Assembly: GCA_018806985.1 (NCBI GenBank)
Contig: JADANN010000457.1
Span: forward strand, 1,426,001-1,490,000
DNA length: 64,000 bases
Source: Angiostrongylus vasorum
Taxonomy: Eukaryota > Nematoda > Chromadorea > Rhabditida > Metastrongylidae
Reading direction: 5' to 3'
The notes beneath the pieces were generated by a model. The model worked only from the letters and a program-made list of their open reading frames with translations. It did no database searches and had not been told where the DNA came from. This document shows, piece by piece, positions 36,106-47,235 of this stretch. Each line of letters opens with the position of its first letter. The first letter of the stretch is position 1. Position numbers and translations under genes: made by a program.

Positions 36106-38540
36106 AAAATTTGATTTCTTGAGAGCTACGAGATGTGTTTTTTTCACTTTTATTCGAAGCAAGGGTCGTATTTCGAATGTGAAAGCAACTGGACAAACGC
36201 AATTTCGTTCTGAACGGCAAATTTATAGTCGCCAATAAATCTTTGGTGTTTCTGCTGTTGAGCTTCCACTGGAGATTTTAAAAAGTTGAATTTCGTCCCC
36301 ATTTTTTTGAGAAGATTGATTTTAAGTATGTTAAAACTAAAGAATACTTTTGAAAACAACATATGCCTTTGTGAAAGAGCAAGCTTCCTGCACAGATCTG
36401 CGAAGTTTCAAAATCCTTATCCTTAACTACTTTACTGATCTAGAAAATACTACTAGTAATCAATAAACTAGCACGGTTTCGGGTGTGTTGATTTGTTACC
36501 AGTTCAGAGTTCGGAGTAAAAATGAAAGAAAGGAGAAAATGACTAGTAAAAGATGGAAACAACAGCCAAGGAAATGCTAAAGATCTTAAGGTACAAAGTT
36601 GTTCTCAAATGCTTTGCGATGAGGATAAATGATGATGAGGATGGAGACGAGCACCTGCAATAGATGGCAGCTATTATACTTCAGAACACCAAATGAAGGA
36701 GATTCTCGAACGGTTCTAGAAAGAGAGCTTCAAAGGACGTCAACCGAACTGGAAAGTCAGTAATACGTCGAAGGGTAGATGTCTGACGAACGGAATATAT
36801 GAAAAAGGTGTCACAGCTGTGGAAGCAATTCCGCGCTTGTTTTCCACAACAAAAATGATTCAGTTTCTGATTGCATTTCGATTAGACTACTACACACTGA
36901 TTCTGTTTTACGACCGACGACTTTCTTCGCAATAGGTCAGAACTCTATGAAGTTTAAAAAAGAACAGCATCGTTTTCGACCGGGATTGACGAAGCGAGAG
37001 CGAGCACTACCGTTGCGATAATGTGTCACGCCACAGCTGCCACGGTCAACATGCTACTTCTAGTATACTCACTGGAACTCTTGCCAAACGAATCGCACTT
37101 CCCAGAGTACTTCGATAACTTAGTGACAAAAATCGTCAGAGGAAATGCCTAAGATCCGGAGGCCTATAATTTCGCTCTCATAAAGTACTTTGATGCTAGA
37201 GATGTGTAGCTTGTCATGCTTTGGTTTTCAGTGATAAAACCAGCTGTAAGCTAAGATATATTCGTTTGGAACTCAGAATAAAAATGAGAATCGGACAGCA
37301 GGCCTTTACTGCAAGGCTTCACGATGCTGTCTTTTTTTTCTGATGCTTCAGTATCATTTACTTTAAATACTAGTGGATGAAAGCTCACAACACGTTTGTT
37401 CAGGAGCAGCAATCTCTTCATGATCGGCCGTTCGGGAAGTCCAGTACTATTTTAGGTTTCGAAATATAGAATCGAGAATCTCACTCTTATTCGTCTCGTT
37501 GACTTCAAGATATTTTCATACTTCTTTTTAAATCTGGTGATCCTCATAGGACAAGGGGATAACAAGTAAAAAGCTGTAACAGCTTCAAAAAGTGATTTAT
37601 AGAACATGAGAGACACAACGGGTAACAGTCCTCGGCGACGTTATCCATCCTAGTTCTAAAAAGCGAGAGCCACTGCGTATGACGTGGAGGATGTCATGGG
37701 GGGGAGGTGGGAAATAGCCACTGCAGATGACATGGAAGACTTCATAGACGAAAACTAACTAATAAACAAAATCACAAGAAACACATGATGGCCTCACATC
37801 GCAGATCAATAGTGGACCGTATATGGAACGTCCTATAGTACCTATATTAAAAAATGAAGCGTTTGAACATTCTTATAATGAAACGATATCTAGGATCACA
37901 TTTACTATCTCTGGTTCCTAAATGCCTGTCGCGAACCCGAAGTTCGAGGATGATGCCAGAACTAAATCGTACCAAAAAGCGTGCTTCATTCATGACAGAT
38001 ATCAAATGCAGAGCAGCTGAGGTATCGAATTTTCGGGATAAAGAAGCCCATAATAGATGGCACCGGATAAGGTGTTCTCTTTTTCTAAGCACTCGGGAAC
38101 AAAACAGTCGATGTTCTTACTCTATTACTACATTTCTCCCGAAAAACTTTTTAAAAATCTCCCTAATACCGACTTTCTATTAACCTCGGCATTGATAATT
38201 CAGTGTTTTTCTTCAGCAAGCAAATACTAGATTGGTACCCGGCAGTATCAACCTCGTGTTTGCCCATTAAAGAAAAAACAGTGAAATATCACCGAAAAAC
38301 TATTGTATGCTTTTTGGTTTGTTCTAGCGGTAGGCGTTGGTTAAGGGAATCGGTATAAAAGGTAAAAAATAAGCGAAAAACGGTGAAAACCAATAGCGTT
38401 CATTGGCAATCCTGGTTGAGTAGAAATTTGAATGGAAGAGGATTGGGAAAACAGCTAGGATCAACCTGAACTGAATTCAAGACCATAACGTCGTCTTTTT
38501 TAAAGAAGCCCACCGGTAGATAAAGACAACACTTTTAACG
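36106..38540. other. No recognised gene; small PLE terminal fragment
   Basis: No convincing coding frame. The 37847-38183 frames on both strands show no domain. The block GACTTTCTATTAACCTCGGCATTG in 38170-38200 (given here as two joined blocks, GACTTTCTATTAA and CCTCGGCATTG) is shared with PLE terminal sequence near 25130 and 41935. Confidence 0.4.
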
Positions 38541-38929
38541 AAAATGACGATGTCCATGAGTAGAACCTATGAGAGATGGCATTTTTCGAAGTCTTGTACA
38601 TCGGACACTTCTAGAATTCAAGCTTGCATCCATGGTGATCGGGAAGTAACATTCTATTTTAAAATTCCCATAAACTACTTCATAACTATAATTTGCACAA
38701 GAAATGAATATGAGGAGGGTGGCTATAGCATGGAGTTTTATTCAAAATTCGATATGGGCGCCGTCACCAACTTCTCAAGCCGCCCGGTGACCGCACCTAC
38801 TAATTACATCAGAAGTTCTTATGGGATAGAAGACATATCTTATTATTAAGGCATTCGCCTACCAGTCCTCCTAACGCCGTTATTTTGCTAGAGTAGACTC
38901 AACCCTTTCACCAACCCCAAAGAAAAAAG
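38541..38929. other. No recognised gene
   Basis: A 101-codon plus frame (38544-38849) has no recognised domain. Confidence 0.35.
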
Positions 38930-39990
38930 TGAAGTAAGGGTTTCTGGATAATCAACCTGACCTATCCATCTTCTGAGGAGGTGGGCATTCCGCTATTCAT
39001 GAACAACGGTAACAAAATGTGGAGGACCACGATTTGATACGAAAAACATATCTTCAAATTCTTCCATCCTGGACTATGGAAACTTACCTTTATGCATTCA
39101 TGGTATCACGAAGAATCGACGAGCCCACAATCCTCTCCGACGTTATTCTACAACATACCGTTAGCTCGCATTTTTGTCAGAGATAACACGAAACCTCTTG
39201 AAGGTTTACCACCTCATCGTGGTTGGGAAGTGTTCTTGCAGGTCGGACTGTGATATTCAGCGAAGGGTTTACCCTCCCACTAGCAAGATCTCCCATGCTA
39301 AGGAGTGCGCACTTTCCACCAAAAAGCTCAGCTTAGAGTAAATCATTACCAGGAATCACCACCGTCCTGCACATTCTTCTTCTCCAACTTGAAAGTCAAA
39401 AGAAAGTCCGTGTCATCTACTGTTACTCACCTACTTGCACAGCTGATGAGAGCGAACTTTGCGTTCTACAACTACTTCGAGGAAGGAGTACGCAACCAAA
39501 AATCGTATGAAATCGTTGTTTAAGACTTCAATTCCTGGTTAGAACTGGCTAACGGCAACGAATATAGATCAGACAGATCAGGAATATTCGAACTAGGGAT
39601 TGAAATGAGAACGGAAGCTGTCCTCTAGCACTCTTATTCGCAACACATCTCTTCTATGGAAATCCATTTTTCGAGAAAGGAGAAAATCGCCGATGGAGAT
39701 GGGGGGTCTTCAAACAGCACGATGCCTGCTTAGAGCGACGATGTTCTCATGAATAATGAATGATTCCTCTGAGACACTTCAGTGGTACCTGGATTCTGAA
39801 TCTGATCATCGCCTTCTCCGTGCGAAGATTCTAATTCCATTCAGCCATAAGTTGGATAAAAAGACTTCTGTTATTCTCCAAGAAAGATGAAACAAGTTCT
39901 TTACGACAAAGAGACTGAAAATCCTCTTCTTATTTGTCTGGCAGGTAGAATACCCGACAAAGGATTACAAGCTGCTTTTAGAAGAACTTA
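38930..39990 (+). pseudogene. RTE family 2 LINE fragment: endonuclease region (dead)
   Basis: Reading across frames gives blocks of an RTE-type apurinic endonuclease: VRVIYCYSPTCTADESELC (about 39408), DFNSWLELANGNEYRS (39520), HRRWRW-like sequence (39690), then DTSVVPGF and SDHRLLRAKI (39775-39830). The endonuclease nicks chromosomal DNA to prime reverse transcription. Downstream, WQVEYPTKDYKLLLEELKT resembles the linker before the reverse transcriptase, which is absent. Upstream 39190-39265 (GGTTTACCACCTCATCGTGG) matches the 5' part of the repeats at 52845 and 55445. Multiple stops and frameshifts. The same family's reverse transcriptase is at 49494-50775. Confidence 0.75.
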
Positions 39991-40026
39991 AAACTATTGA
40001 AGAATTTGTCTCTATTTCCATTAATT

Positions 40027-40314
40027 AAAAAGGATAAAAAGGATAAAGCTCTCGGCGTTGATCAATCCCTGAGGGATGCGCCATTCATTCAACTTCATTA
40101 AGTATCGTTAGAGGTGATTGAATGCGTATCTGGCCTTTACAATGACTCGCGGTGGCCTACCGATGTATCCAGCCAATGCTGCTATCCTCGCAGACCAGTC
40201 TGGTACAAACTTGCCGACCCCGGAGAGATGGAAGGCTTGGTGGGCCATGGGCGCGGTGATCATTCCCACGTGTGTGTTGCAGTGGCGCCTCCAACCACTG
40301 CGCCACACGCGCCC
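40027..40314 (-). repeat. SINE-A copy (well preserved)
   Basis: Tail AAAAAGGATAAAAAGGATAAAG, complete body and head (CCACTGCGCCACACGCGCCC on the plus strand). One of the least diverged copies and a good family reference. Confidence 0.9.
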
Positions 40315-40549
40315 TTTTCCACTAATTAGTTACACCAAAAGCGAAGGACACTGAAGATTGATTCTAGTGCAACACACTTGATACGGCTGGTAGTGAATAT
40401 AAGCTGTTAAGCATCTTCGCAGGAGGATGTAGATCGATATAGGCAGAAAAAAAGTTGTTGGACGCGGATCAATAAGGATCTAGTGTGAACTCGCAAATGG
40501 AAACGATTTCAGGAATTCAGAATGGCCACCGCGGACGTCACCATGTTCA

Positions 40550-40655
40550 AAGCAGACCACCACCATGGACGCGCGAGAGAGAAATGAATGGAAATTATGT
40601 CGGAGTCCGCAAAACCAGTGAAGATGGGTCATCCAAGTATCCAAGTAAGTAACTG
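40550..40655 (+). repeat. RTE family 2 3' end
   Basis: Contains GAAATGAATGGAAATTATG (translating EWKLC, like the C-terminus of RTE proteins) and AGTGAAGATGGGTCATCC, then AAGTATCCAAGTA. The same 3' end is on the minus strand at 49494-49600 and at the left ends of the 52845 and 55445 repeats. Confidence 0.7.
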
Positions 40656-41577
40656 GTGCGAGGAGCTTGCCCTGCCCAGTAGTGAGAGTTTTAACGCTTC
40701 ACAATTCCATCGATGTAGCGAACAGTGACTGTAGCTGGGCACCCTCTTGCAGAGTAAGTCATTAAAGTTTTTTTGAAAGGCACGAATTTCAAATATAAAA
40801 TCATTCTAAAAAAACCACGAACGTTTTCAATTTCCATACATTACGGAGCATATACAAAAAAATTGGAGAAATACAACGTACAGTTATATAAATAAATTAC
40901 AACCATTTTAAGATAGGGAGTTATTTTCAAACATAGTGCATATGCTGAGTTTGGCAGAATTTAGAAACCACCAAAAATCGCTCCAACTTAAACGAAACCA
41001 TCGTCTTGTGGAAGTCACGGGTTAAGGAAGCCTAACTATAAACGTCCGTAGCAGTACAGATGAAAAGTGGCGTCATCGCTGAGCGAAATCTATGACGGAT
41101 TATGGAATATGCTACGTCGGAGAGTCATGCAAACCGGATTCTCCCAGGATTCCGGCCAACATTATTTATTTGGCGAGCTTGGCCGAATTCAAAACCATGA
41201 CAATCAGCTTCGACTTAAATTACACCAATTAAAGAGGGCATATTTGCTAATTTTTGCTTCATGCGTGCAATTAGCACTCCCACATGAGAAAAGATAAGCA
41301 ACAAATCAACGGCTAAGCGAAGTTCGTTGTCATTGGGTTGTTGATGCTGTGTCTCGACGGCCGCTTCAGAACGGAATTTTTTCTGAAATCACTGCGAGGG
41401 CTCTCGTTCTGCGATATCCGTCAGCTGCACAAACCACCAGCCTCGTTTCCTGTCGTCATCGTTTTTCTGTTTTATCCATATTAGCTGGCTTCATGCAGCG
41501 TACAGTCTCATTACATTTCCACCAATCTTCATCGTCCAATCCAAAAATGTCGATTTTTTTGTTTTCTTCAGGCTACC
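40656..41577. other. No recognised feature
   Basis: Short frames (41067-41297 and 41349-41648, +) with no domain; the second runs into the PLE repeat. Confidence 0.4.
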
Positions 41578-41672
41578 AACATATGAATGCGTCGTTTTCT
41601 TGTTCAGCAATCGCGAGGTTGTTAAACAGCATACATTTACTTCCATAGAAAAACACAATACAATACAACAGT

Positions 41673-41708
41673 AGCTGACGTTTCGGCAGTATCGCCTTCT
41701 TCAGAGCC
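41673..41708 (-). ncRNA. Hammerhead ribozyme motif (intact core)
   Basis: Minus strand: GGCU / CUGAAGA / A / GGC-GAUACU-GCC / GAAA / CGUC / AGCU. Stem I pairs GGCU with AGCU (one G-U), stem II is 3 bp, core CUGANGA and GAAA intact, cleavage triplet GUC. Stem III has no loop, as in PLE-associated small hammerheads that are known to cleave as dimers. Confidence 0.8.
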
Positions 41709-41800
41709 GCTTTTTACGTGCCTTCCAATGACAGTCATCAACCTTATGCGATTATAATCAGCTGTTCTAATCTTCATCATTGGAAGGCACATAAAAAAGG

Positions 41801-41836
41801 GGCTCTGAAGAAGGCGATACTGCCGAAACGTCAGCT
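41801..41836 (+). ncRNA. Hammerhead ribozyme motif (intact core)
   Basis: Plus-strand twin of 41673-41708, identical in all core and stem positions. Confidence 0.8.
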
Positions 41837-41945
41837 ACTGTTGTATTGTATTGTGTTTTTCTATGGAAGTAAATGTATGCTGTTTAACAACCTCGTGATT
41901 GCTGAAAAAGAAAACGACGCATTCATATTCCAATGCCGAGGTTAA

Positions 41946-42407
41946 TAGAAAGTCGATCCTGGGAACTGCTACCAACATAATAATTAACACCGAACCAGCC
42001 GGATTGCCGCATCTTGCTCTCAAAAAACATCTCTTACGACCTCATGTGTTCAGAATCGATTTGTGACGAACAAACGAATGAATAACGGCTTTTTCAGCAG
42101 CAAATAAGAAAATTATTGTGTCTGACCGAAAACGGCATGTAAGAATTTTGGGTGAGGGGAAACTCAAGCCTCACGGTGTCGTCTGAGATTAACCTAAATG
42201 GATTATTACATAAATACCAAATAGCGAAAAAACCATTCATACTGCTGACAAATTTCAGCAAAACTTAATATACCGTGTGTCATTCATTTATTGAGAATAT
42301 CTCAAATTCGATGAATACTTTCGCACACTGAGTTCCTGTGCGAAAATGTTATAGGCAAATTTCCTACGGACTGATGGACGTGGACAATGGACAAGAGTTC
42401 TATATCT
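41946..42407. other. No recognised feature
   Basis: No coding or repeat signal beyond the PLE edge sequence AATAGAAAGTCGATCC. Confidence 0.4.
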
Positions 42408-42690
42408 AAGGATAAAAGATAAAGCTGTACGCGTTAGTCAATCCCTTGAGGGATGCGCCATGCATTCGTCACCATTAAACATCGTTTGGAGGTGACTGAA
42501 TGCATATCTGGCCTTTACAACGACAAGTGGTGGTCTACTGATATAACCAGCTAGTGCTGCTATCCTCCCAGACAAGTCTGGTACCAATTTGGAGACCCCG
42601 GACGGATGGAAGGCTTAGTGGGCCATGAGAGCGGGATCAATTCCACGTGTGTGTTGCAGGACACCTCCGGCCACTGCGCCACACGCGCCC
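42408..42690 (-). repeat. SINE-A copy
   Basis: Full-length reverse copy with tail AAGGATAAAAGATAAAGC and head CCACTGCGCCACACGCGCCC on the plus strand. Confidence 0.9.
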
Positions 42691-42949
42691 TGAGTTTCAT
42701 GTTATCAACGAAAAATGTTGATCTACCCAGGACTTCGTTAGCTAGAGCAATCCGCTTGGTTGCAAGTTGGTATTTGTTAAAGAGCTATACAAATATACAA
42801 GCGCATTTCGGAGGAAACTCTAGAAATGGTTCTATTTATTTTTTAAAGGAGAAACGGGCAGAAACAGTTAACAGTGAAATACGGCCGCATGAAGACGAAA
42901 TGAATCGCAATCATGGCACGTCAATAGCATAACCACGGATATCCCTCAC

Positions 42950-45900
42950 ATGAGAGATCTCGAGCCGGTTAGTCGCGAGGCTACGTGGCGCGTCCCCAGG
43001 TGGCGGATAGGGGGGTTAATCGCGGACCATAACCGACTTTTGCTTCCTTGACACGCAGCTGGCTCCAGGGGATGGACTCCCTGTACCTGTTGCGCCGATT
43101 TGGCACATACTTTCTGCATTCGATAGGCGTATTCATGGATGCGTGTGTGAGTGCGTTGTCGCTTATGCGGATTGTATTCTACGAGTCAGTTCGGCAAAAG
43201 GATGCAATCAAATGACAGGGAAGTCGATTAGAAGGTAGAAGGCGATTAGGAGTCGCCTCCAACAAATAAGCTCTATGTCCACTCTGGTAGAGCCTGGGAA
43301 GCTACACGTGAGTATACAAAGCCCCCACGTCCAGAGGCCAGCAAGCCATACGTGGGTATGAAAATGCTAAACACAGTAACGGGCCTCATTCCTCTGACCC
43401 CAAAAAGAGCCCCCCACTTTCGCAGCGCTGGCTAGGACAAGTACGGAAAGGCTGCTAAAATCTCAGGGCCAATTGAAGCTGCCTGAATCACGAAGAACTA
43501 TGGTTACGATTGTGCCTACAATGCACGTACCCTTGCATCCGAGTCCTCGATAGAAGACATGCCCATGCAAGCATGAAGGATAAGGTACGACGTCATCGGC
43601 CTGGCCAAGACGAGACGACGCCACCCATTCAACGCCGTGTATAACACCGGAGAACAACTGTTACTCGGAACATGCGACAGTAGAGGATGTCCATGAACAT
43701 CGATTCATTCGAACAGCTTACAACCCGAATCGGACGTTTACGATTAAAAAGATGTGGATCAATACCGGCTTTGACAATCTTCGTCGTTTACGAGCTGACA
43801 TCAAACCATGACGAAGAAGAAGTCGAAGCGTTCTATATGGACTTGGAGAAGGTCTACAGAAAAGACCATGCATTCTTCAAGGTCATCATTGGAGATTCCA
43901 ACGCTAAGATTGGACCAAGAAGAACGTCCGAAGAACGGCACATTGGGACGCATGGATTGGAATGGGACGAACAGGGGTGAGCGACTATCTGAGTTTATCA
44001 TGGCGACCAAGACCATCTCTGGTAACTCGCAATTCCAGAAGCCCCACCCTCAACGCTGGACATGGGAGTCTCCCAGTGGAGAGTATCATAACGAAATAGA
44101 CCACATCATAGTAAATAGAAGGTTTTGCCTAACCGATGTCGCTGTTGCCCCAAAATTCCACACGGGATCAGACCACCGTCTCCTTCGGCAAGATTCTATT
44201 CCTCGCGGAAAAGAGAAAAAAGCCGCTAAATTCAAAAGAAGTCCCAGAACTACCGTAAACTGGGACTTATTCAATTCATTAGTCGGCTGTTGGAAAGATG
44301 CCGTTCTCAGTAATATCGTCGACAAAACGACCGGCTCATTCAAAACCTTCATGTTAGCGCAATGAAAGATGAGAGTTCGAAGGTCACCAAGAGACGTCTG
44401 TTTCCAAAAACACTCGAGTTGATACGCCAGCGTGGAATCGCACGAGCTGAAGGCAACCCCGAACTAACGCCCGAACTTGCAAAACAATGCAGATAGGCGA
44501 TAAAAGGAGATCTTAAAGAGAGAAGAGCAGCAGTAATGGTCGAAGCTGCAGAGGCTGGGAAAAGCATTCGCAAAGCCCACCAAAGCTTCGCCAATTACAA
44601 GACCAAGATGATTGCACTCCGACGCCCAGACGGAACAATTTCAGCGTCCAGAAAGGCAATGGAGAAAATCATTTACGAATACTACTCAAATCTCTTCGAT
44701 AGCCACGTCCACTTCCCGTCATATGAAATAAAGGAGGATGGATATGTTGTACCACCGGTTCTCCCTTGCCAAATCCGACATGCCATTTCGTCGGTGAAAA
44801 TTCGAACAGCACCAGGTCCGCACAGGATAAGACTAGAACACCTGAAGAACCTTTCGCCAGCCCTCGTAAACACACTGGCTCGGCTCTTCACACTCTACCT
44901 GTCTGAATGCGAGGTCTCTACTCAATGGAAGACCAGCAAGACTGTATTATTGTTGAAGAAGGGTGAACTACACGATATCGGCAACTATCGCCCAGTCTGC
45001 TTGCTCTCTGTCATCCTCAAACTTTTCACTCGAGTCATCCTAAACAGGATTGACAGAACACTGGACGAAGGACAGCCATGTGAGCAAGCAGGGTTTCGAA
45101 AAGAATTTAGTACGATGGACCACATCCACAAGGTAGCAAGGCTCATTGAAGTATCGCGAGAGTATAAAAAGACCGCTCTGTCTCACGTTCATCGATTTAC
45201 AAAAGGCCTTTGATTCAGTCGAGATAGAAGCAGTCATGGAAGCCCTTGATAGTCAAGCAGTCCCTACTCAGTATATAAAGATTCTTCGTGAGCTGTACAA
45301 AAATTTCACAACCAAGATATCACCACTCTGCAACGATATTAACACTCACGTCAAAAACGGAGTTAGGCAAGGCGATGCCATCTCGCCAAAATTATTTACC
45401 GCCACCCTCCAGAACGTCATGTGAACATTGGAATGGGATAATATGGGAGTGAAAATCGATGGTCGGCAGTTACACCACATTCGCTTTGCTGATGATATCG
45501 TCCTTATAACACCGAACATTAGCCAAGCGGAACGTATGCTTGCCGACTTTGATAAAGCCTGTGGAAAGATTGGTCTTCGACTAAATCTCAAAAAGCCATG
45601 TTCATGCTTCCTCATAAAGAGGAGCGGATTAGGTTCGTATGCCTCATTCACGCTCAACGGAACGTATATCTCCGAATGCTCCAGTTATGTCTATCTAGGT
45701 CGGGAAATCAATATGATGGATGACTTTGCTCCTGAGTTGAGCAGAAGGAAACGAGCGGCTTCTGGAGCTTTCAAGAGCATCGAGGTTGTAGTGAAGAGGA
45801 CAAAGAACACCCGACTCCGTGCCTACCTTTTCTACTCAACGGTGCTTCCTACCCTAACGTATGCGTCAGGAACTTGGTCGCTGCGTAAGCAGGATGAAAG

Positions 45901-46345
45901 GTCATTAAGCGTTATCGAACGCGCAGTCGAAAGGGCGATGTATAGGAGAATAGGAGTATCCCGTTCCACACTAGTAAGGGAAGGGATCCGAAGCTCCGAT
46001 CTGCGTCGACGTTCAAAAATCAAAGATGCCGTCCTGTACGCCCAACAATCGAAGATAAGGTGGGTCGGACACGTAGTGGGAATGAATGACAACCGATGGA
46101 CAAAAGCTGTTAGTGACTGGATTCCTCGGGATGTCAAACGTACTGCAGGAACACCACCGGCCCGATGGTTAGAGTTCTTCACGAAGACCCTAGAAGAAAG
46201 ATGTGATGCTCAACGAGTCCCTAGAGCGAGCAGTACCCACTGGGCTACTCTTGCACGCGCCAGGAAAAAAATGAAAAAATTTACCGGCACCCGCTCGAGT
46301 CACTCGACGATCAACGGGACTACAGGTGACAGGTGGCAATAGCAT
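42950..46345 (+). pseudogene. RTE family 1 LINE: endonuclease-reverse transcriptase (near full length, dead)
   Basis: A G/C-richer 5' leader (42950-43500) precedes coding sequence. Endonuclease domain: [11 protein letters not shown] (43514), [11 protein letters not shown] (43592; the usual catalytic Glu is Lys, codon 43607), [15 protein letters not shown] (43876), [17 protein letters not shown] (44060), GSDHRLL (44166). Reverse transcriptase: APGPHRIRLEHLKNL (44811), NYRPVCLLSVI (44983), EQAGFRKEFSTMDHIH (45083), LTFIDLQKAFDSVE (45185), GVRQGDAISPKLF (45360) and FADDIVLI with both active-site aspartates (45487). The C-terminal part runs to the stop at 46342. RTE proteins copy their own RNA into nicked target DNA. 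Breaks: stops at 43574, 44494 and 45422; frame changes near 43685, 43975, 44355 and 45170. The sequence is otherwise well preserved, so inactivation seems fairly recent. Confidence 0.92.
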
Positions 46346-46914
46346 AAAGGGAAATGCAGTTTTAAACGATGATCAGAAGTGTTTATTCGTCAAAAATGAC
46401 ACTAACATACCTTAGTATACACTCGAGAGTTTTTGCATCGTAGCAGGACCTTCAATAGTGCTTGATTGCGTGCGTGCTTGAAGAACAAGTTTTCGGCAAG
46501 CCATCGAGGCAGATGAAGTTCTGGGTCCATCTAAAAGAGGTCCTCGTGGTTAGTAGAAAGAGTATTCAAATATACTACGCGCCAAGTGTTTCGTTGCATC
46601 AAAATTTGCGAGATATACAACGACGGTTTCGTTCCTTCAACACTTTCACCTAATCTGAAAATGAGCTTGAAACTTTCAAGCGAAAGGGCCATAAAAGTCA
46701 AGAAAGTTCTTCCGTAGCATAGCGCAGCGAGCCAACGGTTGTTACCTCCTGAATGAAACTGGGGGAAAAACGCGTCGCAGTAAAAGAGTTTACTTTCCGT
46801 TTCCACGAGCCATACCTAGCAAACTATGAGGTTGCTTGACGGGAACGAGTGGAATTAAGTTTAGGAGTCTGGAATTTTAACCAGCCAGAGTCTTTCCACT
46901 TCTAATTGAATTGT
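46346..46914. other. No recognised feature
   Basis: Short frames at 46462-46653 (+) and 46531-46806 (-) with no domain. Confidence 0.4.
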
Positions 46915-47235
46915 TACAGGTGGCGAGCAACGTCGTGGTAGTGATGCAGATCATCACCGCTGGTTCGGTGCCGCACCGATCCACTAAGCCTCTCATATCC
47001 CCGGGTTGAGAAATTGGTACGAGACTAGTCTGTGAAAAGTTCGCTCTCTAAAATCCAAGTGGGAGCACTCTAGCTTAGCTATCTCAGGACTCTACAGAGA
47101 ATCATCTGGGCCAACATACAACGAAATTCGTGACGAAAGCAAGATCATCAAGTAGAACCCGAACTCACACAGAAAAGTTAAAAAACCGTGGATGATGCAG
47201 ATAAGGAAACGAATCGAATACAAAGTGCGACGGGA
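46915..47235 (+). repeat. SINE-B copy
   Basis: tRNA-like head with A-box-like GTCGTGGTAGTG and B-box-like TGGTTCGGTGCC. Body: GAGAAATTGGTACGAGACTAG, CACTCTAGCTTAGC, ATTCGTGACGAAAGCAAGATC, AAAGTTAAAAAACC. The same order is found at 60720-61060. Confidence 0.7.

Larger units (their letters stand above)
41578..41945. repeat. Small PLE-derived foldback with two hammerheads
   Basis: Two PLE terminal-repeat segments (about 41590-41708 and 41801-41930) are near-perfect reverse complements around a spacer of about 90 bp. The spacer itself carries GTGCCTTCCAATGA/TCATTGGAAGGCAC as an inverted pair. Shared blocks: AATACAATACAACAGTAGC, CATACATTTACTTCCATAG, AGCAATCGCGAGGTTG. No coding sequence. Confidence 0.85.

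Noticed and set aside
36950..37060. Translation EQHRFRPGLTK resembling a reverse-transcriptase QAGFRPG block
   Set aside because: No other motif before or after it in any frame; treated as chance.
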